NCBI RefSeq assembly: GCF_002335525.1
Contig: NZ_BDUF01000086.1
Span: forward strand, 124,001 to 188,000
Length of the DNA: 64,000 bases
Origin: Effusibacillus lacus
GTDB taxonomy: Bacteria > Bacillota > Bacilli > Tumebacillales > Effusibacillaceae
Reading direction: 5' to 3'
The notes under the pieces are model-generated. The model made no database searches and was not told the origin of the DNA. It saw nothing but the letters and a program-made list of their open reading frames with translations. This document shows positions 50,042 to 59,920 of the stretch, one piece after another. Positions within the stretch are counted from its first letter, which is position 1, and every line of letters begins with the position of its first letter. Made by a program: the position numbers and the translations under genes.

Positions 50042-50237
50042 TAAAAATAGGACTGATTGTCAGCCTTATTTTTGGCTTTTTGACTGCCACTGCAAGAATA
50101 GAACTGATTTTCAGACTTATTCGGGGGATTCTTGAGGTGCGCAAACAAGAAATAGCATATAGGACTGAATAACAGTCTTATTTCTGCCAGTAACTTTGAG
50201 TCGATAAAAATAAGCCTGAAATACAGTGCTATTTTTT
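50042..50237. repeat. array of four short imperfect palindromes
   Basis: Four related units lie at about 50042-50074, 50094-50122, 50157-50183 and 50204-50237. Each has the form AATAGgACTGA-(2-5 nt)-TCAGnCTTATT and can fold into a hairpin of 9-12 bp with A and T flanks. Units 1-3 read in the same sense (ATAGrACTGA first); unit 4 begins AATAAGCCTGA, as if inverted. Spacing is 50-60 bp. There is no gene in this stretch. Confidence 0.7.
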
Positions 50238-50305
50238 CTTACCTTTCAGGCGGCTTTGCACTTGGGCGCTGCCTAAGCGCTTGTCACTGTAACTATGGCA
50301 TTCAC

Positions 50306-50333
50306 CAAGAAAAAGACTTGGCGAATGCCAAGT
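50306..50333 (-). terminator. intrinsic terminator after fabI
   Basis: On the minus strand ACTTGGC-ATTC-GCCAAGT is followed by CTTTTTCTT, seven bp beyond the fabI stop. Confidence 0.8.
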
Positions 50334-50339
50334 TTATTT

Positions 50340-51110
50340 TTACAACGCCAGAATGTTATAGCCCGCATCCACATGAATAATCTCGCCGGTGATGCCGGAA
50401 GACAGGTCGGACATGAGGAACAGCGCCGTATTGCCAACTTCCTCCTGCGTCACACCACGGCGAAGCGGAGCTTTCTCGGATACGAGCTTCAACATGGTGG
50501 AGAAATCACGGACTCCGCGAGCGGCAAGCGTCATGATAGGACCTGCGGAGATGGCGTTCACACGAATGTTCTCCGGCCCGAGGTCGGCAGCCAGATACTT
50601 CATGCAGCTGTCGAGTGCCGCTTTGGCTACTCCCATCATGTTATAGCCTTGGACGACACGCTCCCCGCCCAGGTAGGTCATGGTAAGGATGGAACCGCCA
50701 TCTTTCATCAGCTTGCGAGCCCTTTGTGTCACGGCTACCAGCGAGTATGCGGAAATGTCCTGCGCCAGTGCGTACCCGGCACGGGAAGTATCAACAAACA
50801 GCCCTTCCAGATCCTCTTTGTTGGCAAATGCCAGTGAATGCACCAAACCGTGCAGGGTGCCGGTTTCTTTTTCAAGTGTCGCGAACACCGCGTCGATTTC
50901 TTCGTCCTTGGTGACGTCGCAAGGAAGCACGACGCTGTCCGGCATATCGGCCACAAGTTCCTTAATTCGGCGTTCCACGCGTTCTCCCTGATAAGTAAAA
51001 GCCAGTTTTGCACCTGCGTTATGTAAGGATTGGGCAATTCCCCAGGCGATGCTTCGTTCGTTGGCAACGCCCATAACCAAGATGGTCTTTCCCTTCAGCA
51101 AATTCTGCAT
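50340..51110 (-). CDS. fabI: enoyl-ACP reductase FabI
   Basis: 256-aa NADH/NADPH-dependent enoyl-ACP reductase of fatty-acid elongation. N-terminal GKTILVMGVANERSIAWGIA is the FabI nucleotide loop. The catalytic pair Tyr/Lys is in YNMMGVAKAAL (Y-x6-K), and ISAGPIMTLAARG and DLSSGITGEIIHVDAGYN end the fold. Good GGAGTTC-type site. The window also encodes FabL at 53347, so two unrelated enoyl-ACP reductases are available, as in B. subtilis. Confidence 0.93.
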   Translation of the reverse strand: MQNLLKGKTILVMGVANERSIAWGIAQSLHNAGAKLAFTYQGERVERRIKELVADMPDSVVLPCDVTKDEEIDAVFATLEKETGTLHGLVHSLAFANKEDLEGLFVDTSRAGYALAQDISAYSLVAVTQRARKLMKDGGSILTMTYLGGERVVQGYNMMGVAKAALDSCMKYLAADLGPENIRVNAISAGPIMTLAARGVRDFSTMLKLVSEKAPLRRGVTQEEVGNTALFLMSDLSSGITGEIIHVDAGYNILAL

Positions 51111-51309
51111 CCATCAGAACTCCTTTCAAACTTTCCTGTTTGGCATGCTTTTCTTCATTTTACCAGAAGTGTTGTACAAGTTCGACTGATACGTCTGTAG
51201 TGTCTGCAGAATAGGCAAACCTTTTGGGGCATTTGTATGTTTCACCGCCCTGTGCAGTTGAATTATCTGTAAAAGGATTTTCAAACGATGAGGGGAGGGG
51301 CAGGATGCC

Positions 51310-51693
51310 ATGAAGGAAAAACGGGTTTACGGATTTGTCTGCCATTCGGGTAAAGAGAAGTCCGGTTCAGAGCATTTCCACGAAATGTTTCTCGTCACAT
51401 GGGACGGGCGTCCCTTGCATGTTCACGGATTCTCCGGTACCACATCTTATGACGCCGGACACAATCACAGGTATGCGGGAACTACGGAACCCGCGCCCAG
51501 CGGGGTGCCGCATACCCATGCCTATTGCACAGCCACATCCTTTGACGACGGTCATACACACGTGATTCGCGGTAGAACAGGACCTGCCGTTCCTTTGCCA
51601 AATGGGGGACATATTCATTATTTTGAGGGATTTACCACAGTCAGCGGCCGTATTCCTCATGTACATTCGTACAGTGGCAGAACCACTGTGTAG
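51310..51693 (+). CDS. YmaF-family histidine-rich protein
   Basis: 127 aa with at least four repeats of an H-x-H unit followed by G/S-rich turns: PLHVHGFSGTTSYDAGHNHRYAG, GVPHTHAYCTATSFDDGHTHVIRG, GGHIHYFEGFTT and IPHVHSYSGRTT. This is the YmaF repeat pattern of Bacilli. The regular histidine pairs suggest metal binding, but no role is established. Its own terminator follows. Confidence 0.85.
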   Translation: MKEKRVYGFVCHSGKEKSGSEHFHEMFLVTWDGRPLHVHGFSGTTSYDAGHNHRYAGTTEPAPSGVPHTHAYCTATSFDDGHTHVIRGRTGPAVPLPNGGHIHYFEGFTTVSGRIPHVHSYSGRTTV

Positions 51694-51700
51694 CGACAGA

Positions 51701-51735
51701 AAAGGAGCCCTTTCGTTTAAAGGACTCCTTTTTTT
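51701..51735. terminator. bidirectional intrinsic terminator
   Basis: AAAGGAGCCCTTT and AAAGGACTCCTTT pair with one mismatch around CGTTT, with a T-run behind. It sits between convergent genes. Confidence 0.85.
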
Positions 51736-51758
51736 CATCGGAACGGTCAAGAAAGAAG

Positions 51759-52655
51759 TTAGAATCCACTTTCCACAGCAGGAGTCAGGGGCTCAACAAC
51801 CGGCACCGCTGTTGGCGCACCTCGCAGGACGGCGCCGGTACGCAGGGTGTGAACGGTAATTTCAGGTCGGGATCCGAGGCGGACGTTGAGTCCGCTTTGC
51901 CCCATGCCCTCAGAGATATACAATGTTCTTCCGCCCACCACATGCAAGCCCTTCAGGATGTCCCGCTTTGACAGACCGCCAAAACCAAACCAGCGGTGCA
52001 GAAAGGGAATCAGGTTAAACTGTCCGCCGTGGAAGTGGCCCGACAGAATATAATCGGCTTTGTGATGATCCCGCATGTCAAGAACCGTATTCGGGTCATG
52101 AGCCAGCACCAGATGAATTCCGTCTTCCGGAATATTGGCAAAGGACTGCTCAATGTCACTCTTGCCAAGGCAGTGGTCATCGACGCCGATAATTGTCATA
52201 CGGGTCCCCTCCACATCAAACGTGGTCGATTCGTTTCGCAGCACGCGGCACCCAGTTGACTCGATCGCCTGTTGAAACTCGTCAATCCGGTCGCCCAGAT
52301 AGTGGTCGTGGTTGCCAAATACCAGGTAGACACCATATTTCGGGTTCAAACTTTTTACGGTTTTCATATATTCCAACGCTTTGCCAATATTATGGTAGCG
52401 ATCCAGATAGTCACCGGTCAGCACGATCAGATCCGGATTTACCGGAGCCACCAGATCATACAGGCGCTGCGGGGAAATCGACAGCCGTTCCATGTGCAGG
52501 TCGGACAGTTGAAGAATCTTTATTTCGCCCAGCCCTTTTTTGTGCGGAATGGTCATCTCGACCTCTCGCAATACAGGGCGGAATGTGTTCCAATAAGAAT
52601 AGACAAGAATCGCTGCAAGCAATGCAAGAATTCCCCACCAGATCAAGATGATCAC
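51759..52655 (-). CDS. membrane-anchored calcineurin-like metallophosphoesterase
   Basis: 298 aa, YkuE-like. One N-terminal membrane helix (about residues 3-22), then metal motifs in order: QLSDLHME, TGDYLDRY, FGNHDHYLGD, AHDPN and SGHFHGGQ. These give the dinuclear site of the phosphoesterase fold. Start is a GTG at 52655 that lies very close to the GGAGAGGA site; a TTG at 52646 has better spacing. Family members act on cell-envelope lipids or nucleotides; substrate not predictable. Confidence 0.87.
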   Translation of the reverse strand: MIILIWWGILALLAAILVYSYWNTFRPVLREVEMTIPHKKGLGEIKILQLSDLHMERLSISPQRLYDLVAPVNPDLIVLTGDYLDRYHNIGKALEYMKTVKSLNPKYGVYLVFGNHDHYLGDRIDEFQQAIESTGCRVLRNESTTFDVEGTRMTIIGVDDHCLGKSDIEQSFANIPEDGIHLVLAHDPNTVLDMRDHHKADYILSGHFHGGQFNLIPFLHRWFGFGGLSKRDILKGLHVVGGRTLYISEGMGQSGLNVRLGSRPEITVHTLRTGAVLRGAPTAVPVVEPLTPAVESGF

Positions 52656-52758
52656 TCCTCTCCGTTCCGTTTTATGTCAACTATTCTCTATCATACGGGA
52701 TACCAGGCAAAAAATCATGGGTCAGGATCTGGCAAATATCGAGTCTGGAGGCTTTTAA

Positions 52759-53250
52759 ATGCGGAAAGTGACCATTATCTCAACCAAACATAATGAAGCG
52801 AGGCATCGTGTATGGGAGTCGGCCTGGGTTAAGGCGGAAAACCCTCTGCTGCTGTTGATTCCGGCACATACCCCGGTTTATAACCCGGACGGTTCCGTTT
52901 GGTCCAGTCCCTATGGAGTGGAGGCCCATTTTTCACCGGCGCATTGGTTCAATGCATTTGTCCTGAAGAAAGAGGAAGGAACAGAGTGGTACTGCAACGT
53001 GGCGTCTCCCGCACAATACGATGCGGAAGCTGGCATTGTCCGGTTTGTCGATTATGATCTTGACGTTTATGTTTATGCTGACGGTACCCATAAGGTTTTG
53101 GACCGGGAAGAATTTGAGGAAAATTCCCGTGTCATGGGCTATCCCCAGGAGGTTCGGGAGCGGGTGGAACAAGGGCTTCAAGAACTGCTCAGGGCCATTC
53201 ATGAGCGTCGGGGGCCGTTCAAGGATAGCAACCAGAGGACCCGGCTATGA
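52759..53250 (+). CDS. DUF402-family protein
   Basis: 163 aa. Matches the DUF402/FomD-like fold: WFNAFVLKKEEGTEWYCNVASPAQYD, then VRFVDYDLDVYVYADGTHKVLDREEFEEN, a region with Asp residues that bind metal in nucleoside di/triphosphatase relatives. Activity as a nucleotide phosphatase is known for some homologues, so it is plausible here. GGAGG site. It precedes fabL by about 96 bp. Confidence 0.8.
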   Translation: MRKVTIISTKHNEARHRVWESAWVKAENPLLLLIPAHTPVYNPDGSVWSSPYGVEAHFSPAHWFNAFVLKKEEGTEWYCNVASPAQYDAEAGIVRFVDYDLDVYVYADGTHKVLDREEFEENSRVMGYPQEVRERVEQGLQELLRAIHERRGPFKDSNQRTRL

Positions 53251-53301
53251 AGGGACGGGGATTGCAGGGTGCCCGGGGATGAGAGAGTCCGGCATTGATG
53301 A

Positions 53302-54105
<804 letters not shown>

Positions 54106-54117
54106 TGACAAAGAAAT

Positions 54118-54172
54118 ACGGCTGACAACCGGCAGGCGCGTTTCTCTCGCGCCAAGCTCGGGAGTCAGCCGT
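54118..54172. terminator. two-stem bidirectional terminator
   Basis: Outer stem ACGGCTGA/TCAGCCGT and inner stem GGCGCG/CGCGCC, between the convergent fabL and rsfA-like genes. Confidence 0.7.
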
Positions 54173-54176
54173 TTCC

Positions 54177-54731
54177 TTATTTTTGTTCTTCCGCTTCCAG
54201 CAGTTTGCGGGCTCGCTCCATGATTTTGAGCAGTGTCCTGGAATCTTCCGTAAGCTGCTCGACAGGAGCTGCAGACGGTTCCCGCTCCCGAAGCTGCCGG
54301 TTCTCATACTGCAACTGTTCCAGTTCCTGCTGCAGCAGATTGACACGTTCCTGCAGCTCCCGGTTGCGGTCGAGCAACTCATAATAGAGGCGCTCGTGAT
54401 GTTTGAGTGCCCGTATGATCCCGTCAATTGTCGTGTCTTCCAAATCGGGCGTCCAGTGCCGGCGGCGGGAGAATTGTCCTTTCATGGCGGACAGGCTCTT
54501 CTTCTCCTGTTTCGCCTGCTTGATTTCATCGGTGTAATTCCGGCGGACGACTCCGTTCCATCTGTATCCGCAGGCAGCCGGAGTGCGTCCCAGCAGGTTG
54601 GCGGCTTCCACAAACGCATTCAATTGGGTGCTGCCTTCCCGAATATGGCGTAACACGATCTCAGCCAGCCGGTTGTCGTCTTCAAGTGTCCAAGCATCCG
54701 ATCGCGTGGTCCAACGTTCTACAGTTTCCAC
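54177..54731 (-). CDS. rsfA: RsfA-family prespore regulator (Myb-like)
   Basis: 184 aa, GTG start behind GGAGGGA. N-terminal Myb/SANT-like DNA-binding domain: WTTRSDAWTLEDDNRLAEIV and LGRTPAACGYRWNGVVRRNY. A linker with a basic QFSRRRHWTPD follows, and then a long coiled coil with leucine heptads (RELQERVNLLQQELEQLQYE). RsfA modulates sigma-F-dependent genes in the forespore. Its presence supports a spore-forming host. Confidence 0.87.
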   Translation of the reverse strand: METVERWTTRSDAWTLEDDNRLAEIVLRHIREGSTQLNAFVEAANLLGRTPAACGYRWNGVVRRNYTDEIKQAKQEKKSLSAMKGQFSRRRHWTPDLEDTTIDGIIRALKHHERLYYELLDRNRELQERVNLLQQELEQLQYENRQLREREPSAAPVEQLTEDSRTLLKIMERARKLLEAEEQK

Positions 54732-54868
54732 TTATATCCCTCCAAATAGGCCTTTTATACTATCTTTATGTCCGTATATTGGAAGATTGATACATTATTT
54801 TGCAGCAATCATGCTATAATTCAAAAACATACATTGACGCATAGCATAACCAGAGGGGAGCTGCAATC

Positions 54869-55675
54869 ATGAAGCGTCGATTGATCGCCATCGACTTGGA
54901 TGGCACAATGTTAACGCACAACAAAACGATTCTTGCAAGAACCAAGCAGACCATCAAACGGGTGCGCGGGTTGGGGCATGAAGTCGTGATTGCAACGGGA
55001 CGCCCGCCGCGAAGCAGCGTGAATTACCACCGGGAACTGGAGCTGACGACTCCAATGGTCAATTTCAATGGCGCATTGATTCACGACCCGGCCCGACCGG
55101 AACTTGACATCCATTTCCCTATGGAACGGGAAGTAGCCTTGCAAATACTCGGGGAGTGCAAGCGATTTGGTGTGGATAACGTGATGATGGAGATCAAAGA
55201 CCGGTACTTTGCCCAACAAATCGATGAATTGATTCATTTTCTGGGAGATGGCTCCGATCCGACAGGAGTAGGCCCGATTGAGAGATACCTGCTGGAGCAC
55301 CCGACCAGTATGCTGATCCGCACAAGCAAAGAAACGATTCAGCCTCTGCGGGAGACGCTTAATCAAAGTTTTGGCGGAATGGTTGCCCACCGGTATTGGA
55401 GCGCCCCCTACCATGTGTTGGAGGTCATAAAGGCCAATATCTCGAAAGCTACGGGGCTGGAGATTCTGGTGGATCAATTGGGATTTGCACGGGAAGACGT
55501 AATCGCCTTCGGAGACGAAGAGAACGATCTGGAGATGATTGAGTGGGCGGGGCTTGGAATCGCGATGGGAAACGCGAATCCTGTCTTGAAAAAAGTAGCC
55601 GACCGAATTGCCGATACCAATGAAAATAACGGACTCTCATCCGTTTTAGAAGAACTGTTCCTCAAAGACGCTTAG
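54869..55675 (+). CDS. Cof-type HAD-superfamily phosphatase
   Basis: 268 aa. HAD motifs: IDLDGTMLT (motif I), ATGRPP (II), a Lys in VIKANISKATGLEIL (III) and FGDEENDLEMIEWAG (IV). A type IIB cap lies at about residues 85-190. Dephosphorylates sugar phosphates or flavin/PLP-type substrates in relatives. Strong AGAGGGGAG site. Its 3' end overlaps bioC by 4 bp, convergent. Confidence 0.9.
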   Translation: MKRRLIAIDLDGTMLTHNKTILARTKQTIKRVRGLGHEVVIATGRPPRSSVNYHRELELTTPMVNFNGALIHDPARPELDIHFPMEREVALQILGECKRFGVDNVMMEIKDRYFAQQIDELIHFLGDGSDPTGVGPIERYLLEHPTSMLIRTSKETIQPLRETLNQSFGGMVAHRYWSAPYHVLEVIKANISKATGLEILVDQLGFAREDVIAFGDEENDLEMIEWAGLGIAMGNANPVLKKVADRIADTNENNGLSSVLEELFLKDA

Positions 55676-56511
55676 AGTTTACCAATTTTTATAAAAATCG
55701 CATGGTAAGTGGCGGGAATCGTATCTTCCTCCCGATACTGCCGATCGTAGATCGCGATCATTGCTTTCATTACGCCGGGCCGTTGACAATGCGGTCCGGC
55801 ATTGCTGTTGCTGGCCCCTATTTTTTTTACCGAAGTCAAGAAATCGCGGACCGAGTGGAATCTTTCTACCTCTAAGGACTCAGAGTGTTCGATCTGATAA
55901 TCACTGGGATCCAAAGCATCCGCCACCCGTTTTTTCAATTCAGAAGAACTGTAAAATGATTGTCCCGGCCTTTCTTGATCGGGTAAACCGAACCTCTGCT
56001 GAGCTAGTTCGAAGGAAGCATGTAGTTCTTCGAAAGTACGAGGGCCGAACGTGGAAAATAAAAGGACTCCTTGTTGCCCTAACACATCAAACAACCGTTT
56101 TACGGTGAGCGGCAGTTGATTGAACCATTGAAAAGTCGCATTCGAAATAATCAGGTCGTAAGTGCCGTCCAGATCCATTTCTTCAATATCACCGACACGA
56201 AAGTCGACCGATTCCCCTGCGATCCGCTGTTTTGCAATCTCAATCATCCCCGGTGCCAGATCCACGGCAGTAATCGAAGCATTAGGAAAGTGTCGCAGCA
56301 ATTGAGATGTTAAAAACCCGGTTCCACAGCCAATTTCCAAAATGCGAAATTCTCGAGGAGGATGGAAGCCGGTTGCAGGAAAAGCCCGGAGTGCAAGATC
56401 CATTAATTTTCCGGCCATGGTTTTTTGCACGTTGGCATACTGATCGTATGTTTTTGCGTTTTGACTAAACCTTTTTTGTAAGAGCCGTTTATCGATCCCA
56501 GCCGTGATCAT
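55672..56511 (-). CDS. bioC: malonyl-ACP O-methyltransferase BioC
   Basis: 279-aa class I SAM methyltransferase. KRFSQNAKTYDQYANVQ is the BioC opening; ILEIGCGTGFLTSQLL binds SAM; VDLAPGMIEIA and YDLIISNATFQWF follow, the latter typical of BioC. It methylates malonyl-ACP to begin pimelate synthesis through the fatty-acid route. Its start overlaps the bioH stop (ATGA). Third gene of the bioF-bioH-bioC operon. Confidence 0.9.
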   Translation of the reverse strand: MITAGIDKRLLQKRFSQNAKTYDQYANVQKTMAGKLMDLALRAFPATGFHPPREFRILEIGCGTGFLTSQLLRHFPNASITAVDLAPGMIEIAKQRIAGESVDFRVGDIEEMDLDGTYDLIISNATFQWFNQLPLTVKRLFDVLGQQGVLLFSTFGPRTFEELHASFELAQQRFGLPDQERPGQSFYSSSELKKRVADALDPSDYQIEHSESLEVERFHSVRDFLTSVKKIGASNSNAGPHCQRPGVMKAMIAIYDRQYREEDTIPATYHAIFIKIGKL

Positions 56512-57245
56512 AGTTTTAGCGCCTCCTTAATAACGGACAAACATTGTTGGGGTTGAGTAAAAAAAGGAATGTGCCCTGTGTTGGCCAGCAGTTCCAAGTG
56601 AACCGGGCCGCTTACCCCGCTGGCGATGATCCGGGAAGCTTCCGGTGGACAAATCTGATCCGCTTCCCCATGAATGAGAAGAACCTGCGATTGGATCAAA
56701 TTCACATCCTTCCTGGCGGAAGCTTCAATCAGGTAATCCAGCCCGGCGACCAATTCCTCCACCGAATAGGGCTGATCCTCATGCAGCTGGTTTATAAAAA
56801 TTTCATCCAGTGCTTTAAGTTTCTCATCTTCTGAAAACATCGAATGGTAGAATGCATCCAGTGTTTGGGTTGGATCTTTCAGCAACTGGCGTTTCATTCG
56901 TTCCACAATTCGTTTCGGCCAACCGGCAGGTTCTGTTGCTTTTTCATCCGATATGAACCGGCTGGTTGCTCCAAACAGAATCAAATTCCCGACACGCGAC
57001 GGATACATCGCCGCCGTCTGCAACGCGGCCAGACTCCCCAATGACCAGCCCATTACTGAAAAACGATCTAATGAATTCCGGTGAATGACCGAAAGGACTT
57101 GACGCTGAAATCCTTCCAGATCAACGATTCCGCACCAATCAACAAACAAAAGCTCAAATGAACGTTCCAATTCGGGAAGCATAGGCTTCCAAACGGAAGA
57201 CGGCATCCCCCAGCCCGGCAATAAAAGAAGCGGAGTGCGGCTCAT
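56508..57245 (-). CDS. bioH: BioH-type pimeloyl-ACP methyl ester esterase
   Basis: 245-aa alpha/beta hydrolase. LLLLPGWGMPSSVWKPML, nucleophile Ser in GWSLGS, acid in GEADQICP and His in NTGHIPFF. Between bioF and bioC and coupled to both by ATGA overlaps, it should remove the methyl ester that BioC adds. BioH-like proteins are diverse, so the assignment rests on operon position as much as on sequence. Confidence 0.8.
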   Translation of the reverse strand: MSRTPLLLLPGWGMPSSVWKPMLPELERSFELLFVDWCGIVDLEGFQRQVLSVIHRNSLDRFSVMGWSLGSLAALQTAAMYPSRVGNLILFGATSRFISDEKATEPAGWPKRIVERMKRQLLKDPTQTLDAFYHSMFSEDEKLKALDEIFINQLHEDQPYSVEELVAGLDYLIEASARKDVNLIQSQVLLIHGEADQICPPEASRIIASGVSGPVHLELLANTGHIPFFTQPQQCLSVIKEALKL

Positions 57246-58441
57246 TGGATGACCCCCAATTCCCGACCGACCTGTGCAATCCTGGCAACCGCATCGGCTA
57301 AATCCTGTCTTTGATGGGTTGCCATAATAGTAAAGCGGATGCGGGCCTGGTTTTCCGGAACCGTTGGAGGTCTTACCGGGATAGCGGCAATCCCCATTTC
57401 CTGCAGTTTTTCGCTAAAGAGAACCGTTTGCTCGTTCGAACCGACCAAGATTGGTACAATCTGGGTTTCACTGCCGCACAGATGAAAACCCAAGCGTGCC
57501 AGTTCCTGCCGGAAAAAGCGGCTGTGCTCCCGTAAGGTTTCCCTGCGGCTGGAACCCTCCTGGACCAACGTGATGGCCTCCGTGATCGAAGCGAGTATCC
57601 CGGACGGTAAGGCGGTGGTGTAGATAAAACTGCGCGCTTTATTGATCAAATAATCAATCAGCCATCGCTTCCCCACCACATAAGCGCCAAAACAGCCCAA
57701 AGCTTTGCTGAATGTCCCCATTTGCACTTCAACCTGATCCTCTAAGCCCAACAGATGTACATACCCTTGCCCCTGTGGACCAAAAATGCCGCTGCTGTGG
57801 GCTTCATCCACCATCAAAATCGCATTGTACCGCTCCTTTACCTCCACCAATCCTTTCAAATCGGCAAGATCACCGTCCATGCTGAACACGGCATCGGTCA
57901 CAATCAGCTTGTTTTTTTCAAGTGGAGCTTTTTGCAGCAATGCTTCCAAATGATCCAAATCATTGTGCCGATAACGTTGATGTTCGGCCCGGCTGATCAC
58001 AATTCCGTCAACAATGCTCGCATGATTCAATTTGTCGCTAAATACGATTCCGTCTCTGCCAATCAGACTGGAAATAATGCCGATATTGGCTGTATATCCG
58101 CTGTTAAAAATTAACCCCGCTTCGCTGCCTTTCCACTTTACAAGGGCTTCTTCCGCCAGTCGGTAAGCAGGATGGTTCCCGACGATCAGACGGGAAGCTG
58201 TCGAGCCGCAGCCGTAAGTTTCGGTTGCAACACAGGCCGCTTTTTTCAGCCGTTCATGTCCCGCCAATCCGAGGTAGTTATTGGATGCGAGATTCAATAA
58301 TCGCTTTCCGCTCTTATACAACCATGGCTGTTCCGCCTGTTCGACTTCCGTCAGATCTCGTTTCTGCGAGATTCTTTTCAACTGTTCCAACTCCGATAAA
58401 AACTTATCTTTCATCTTCATCTGTGAATTCATAAGGATCAT
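57242..58441 (-). CDS. bioF: 8-amino-7-oxononanoate synthase
   Basis: 399-aa PLP enzyme that joins pimeloyl-ACP/CoA with alanine. NLASNNYLGLAGHERLK, AGLIFNSGYTANIG, VDEAHSSGIFG (PLP Asp) and MGTFSKALGCFGAYV (Schiff-base Lys) are all family motifs. Several Met codons lie near the start, and none has a strong ribosome site, so the true start could be 58441 or up to 30 bp later. It is read divergently from bioA across the BirA-like operator. Confidence 0.9.
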   Translation of the reverse strand: MILMNSQMKMKDKFLSELEQLKRISQKRDLTEVEQAEQPWLYKSGKRLLNLASNNYLGLAGHERLKKAACVATETYGCGSTASRLIVGNHPAYRLAEEALVKWKGSEAGLIFNSGYTANIGIISSLIGRDGIVFSDKLNHASIVDGIVISRAEHQRYRHNDLDHLEALLQKAPLEKNKLIVTDAVFSMDGDLADLKGLVEVKERYNAILMVDEAHSSGIFGPQGQGYVHLLGLEDQVEVQMGTFSKALGCFGAYVVGKRWLIDYLINKARSFIYTTALPSGILASITEAITLVQEGSSRRETLREHSRFFRQELARLGFHLCGSETQIVPILVGSNEQTVLFSEKLQEMGIAAIPVRPPTVPENQARIRFTIMATHQRQDLADAVARIAQVGRELGVIQ

Positions 58442-58508
58442 CCCGGATCAGGATTTTTTGTTGCATAATTTTTCTTGCCTAAGAAAATCATGCAATGGTA
58501 TCATCGAA

Positions 58509-58540
58509 TTGTCAACTTGATTTGTGAACGATGTTAACTT
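58509..58540. promoter_or_regulatory. BirA-like biotin operator
   Basis: TTGTCAAC and GTTAAC stand in dyad arrangement with 16 bp between the core hexamers, close to the TTGTTAACC-N15-GGTTAACAA rule (17 bp). It lies between the divergent bioF and bioA genes, where BirA would repress both when biotin is plentiful. Confidence 0.55.
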
Positions 58541-58566
58541 TTGGTTGTGAAGATCGGGGGAGGCCA

Positions 58567-59916
58567 ATGGAGATTACATACGAAATGTTGGCCGCCAAAA
58601 ACAAACAGTTTCTGTGGCATCCGTTTACACAAATGAAGGACTATCTGGCGGATGACCCGCTGATTATTGAGAGCGGCCAGGGGAGAAAGCTGCGAGACGT
58701 GAACGGGAACGAGTATTGGGACGGCGTCTCTTCAATCTGGTTAAACGTACATGGGCACAGGGTTCCTGAGCTCGACAAGGCGATTCAGGAACAGCTTGGG
58801 AAAATCGCTCATTCCACACTGCTGGGCATGGCAAACGTACCGGCAATTTTATTGGCTGAGCAGCTTGTGGAACTCACCCCTCCGGGATTAAACAAAGTGT
58901 TCTACTCCGATTCAGGTGCGGAAGCGGTTGAGATCGCGGTCAAAATGGCTTTTCAGTATTGGCAGCACAAGGGAAGACCGGAGAAAAAAGGGTTTATCAC
59001 AATGAAGGAAGCATACCACGGGGATACAATCGGTGCGGTATCGGTAGGTGCCATCGATCTTTTTCATAAAGCGTACTCATCACTTCTGTTCCCCGCCTAT
59101 CGGATCCCTTATCCATTTGCCTACCGGAGTCCTCATGGGGACCGGTGTGCAGAGTTCTGTCTGCAAGAAACAGAGGCGCTTTTGCAAGAAAAGGCGGATG
59201 AGATTGCCGCGATGATTGTAGAGCCTGTTGTACAAGGCGCGAGCGGGATTATCATCATGCCCAATGGATATATGCGACAGCTCCGGGAATTGTGCGATCG
59301 GTACAATGTTTTGCTGATTGCCGATGAAGTGGCGGTCGGATTCGGTCGAACCGGGAAGATGTTTGCCTGCGAACATGACGGGATTACGCCGGACATTATG
59401 GCAGTAGCAAAAGGAATTACAGGCGGGTACCTGCCGCTGGCTGCCACATTGACAACCGATGAGGTGTACGAGGCTTTTCTTGGCGATTACGAAGAGAAGA
59501 AAACTTTCTTCCACGGCCATTCCTATACCGGGAATCAGTTAGGATGTTCGGTGGCCCTTGCCAATTTGAAGCTGATACGGGATACCGATCTGGTTCAGGA
59601 AGCAGCCCGCAAAGCGGAACATGTATCGCGGAGACTGTCTAGGCTGCGTGAACGAAAACATGTGGGAGATATCCGGCAAAAAGGGCTGATGGTCGGTGTG
59701 GAGCTTGTTGCCGACAAAGAGACCAAAGAGGAATTTCCCTGGGAAGACCGGGTGGGGATTCGCGTCTGCCGGCGATGCCGTGAGTTGGGAATGCTGCTGC
59801 GCCCTCTAGGGAATGTAATTGTGTTTATGCCGCCGTTGGCGTCCACCGAAGCGGAATTGGATGAGATGCTGACTGTTCTTGAGCAAGCAATTGTTGATGT
59901 CACCGAGGGAGCGTGA
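58567..59916 (+). CDS. bioA: adenosylmethionine-8-amino-7-oxononanoate aminotransferase
   Basis: 449 aa from the ATG behind GGGGGAGG; an upstream ATG at 58531 lies in the operator. [12 protein letters not shown] is the BioA opening; [32 protein letters not shown] (PLP Asp) and [17 protein letters not shown] (Schiff-base Lys) follow. Converts KAPA to DAPA with SAM as amino donor. Coupled to bioD, which starts 5 nt later. Confidence 0.92.
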   Translation: MEITYEMLAAKNKQFLWHPFTQMKDYLADDPLIIESGQGRKLRDVNGNEYWDGVSSIWLNVHGHRVPELDKAIQEQLGKIAHSTLLGMANVPAILLAEQLVELTPPGLNKVFYSDSGAEAVEIAVKMAFQYWQHKGRPEKKGFITMKEAYHGDTIGAVSVGAIDLFHKAYSSLLFPAYRIPYPFAYRSPHGDRCAEFCLQETEALLQEKADEIAAMIVEPVVQGASGIIIMPNGYMRQLRELCDRYNVLLIADEVAVGFGRTGKMFACEHDGITPDIMAVAKGITGGYLPLAATLTTDEVYEAFLGDYEEKKTFFHGHSYTGNQLGCSVALANLKLIRDTDLVQEAARKAEHVSRRLSRLRERKHVGDIRQKGLMVGVELVADKETKEEFPWEDRVGIRVCRRCRELGMLLRPLGNVIVFMPPLASTEAELDEMLTVLEQAIVDVTEGA

Positions 59917-59920
59917 CACT

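Noticed and set aside
50042-50237. CRISPR array
   Set aside because: Only four units with imperfect sequence, self-complementary, differing orientation and irregular spacing, and no cas genes nearby.
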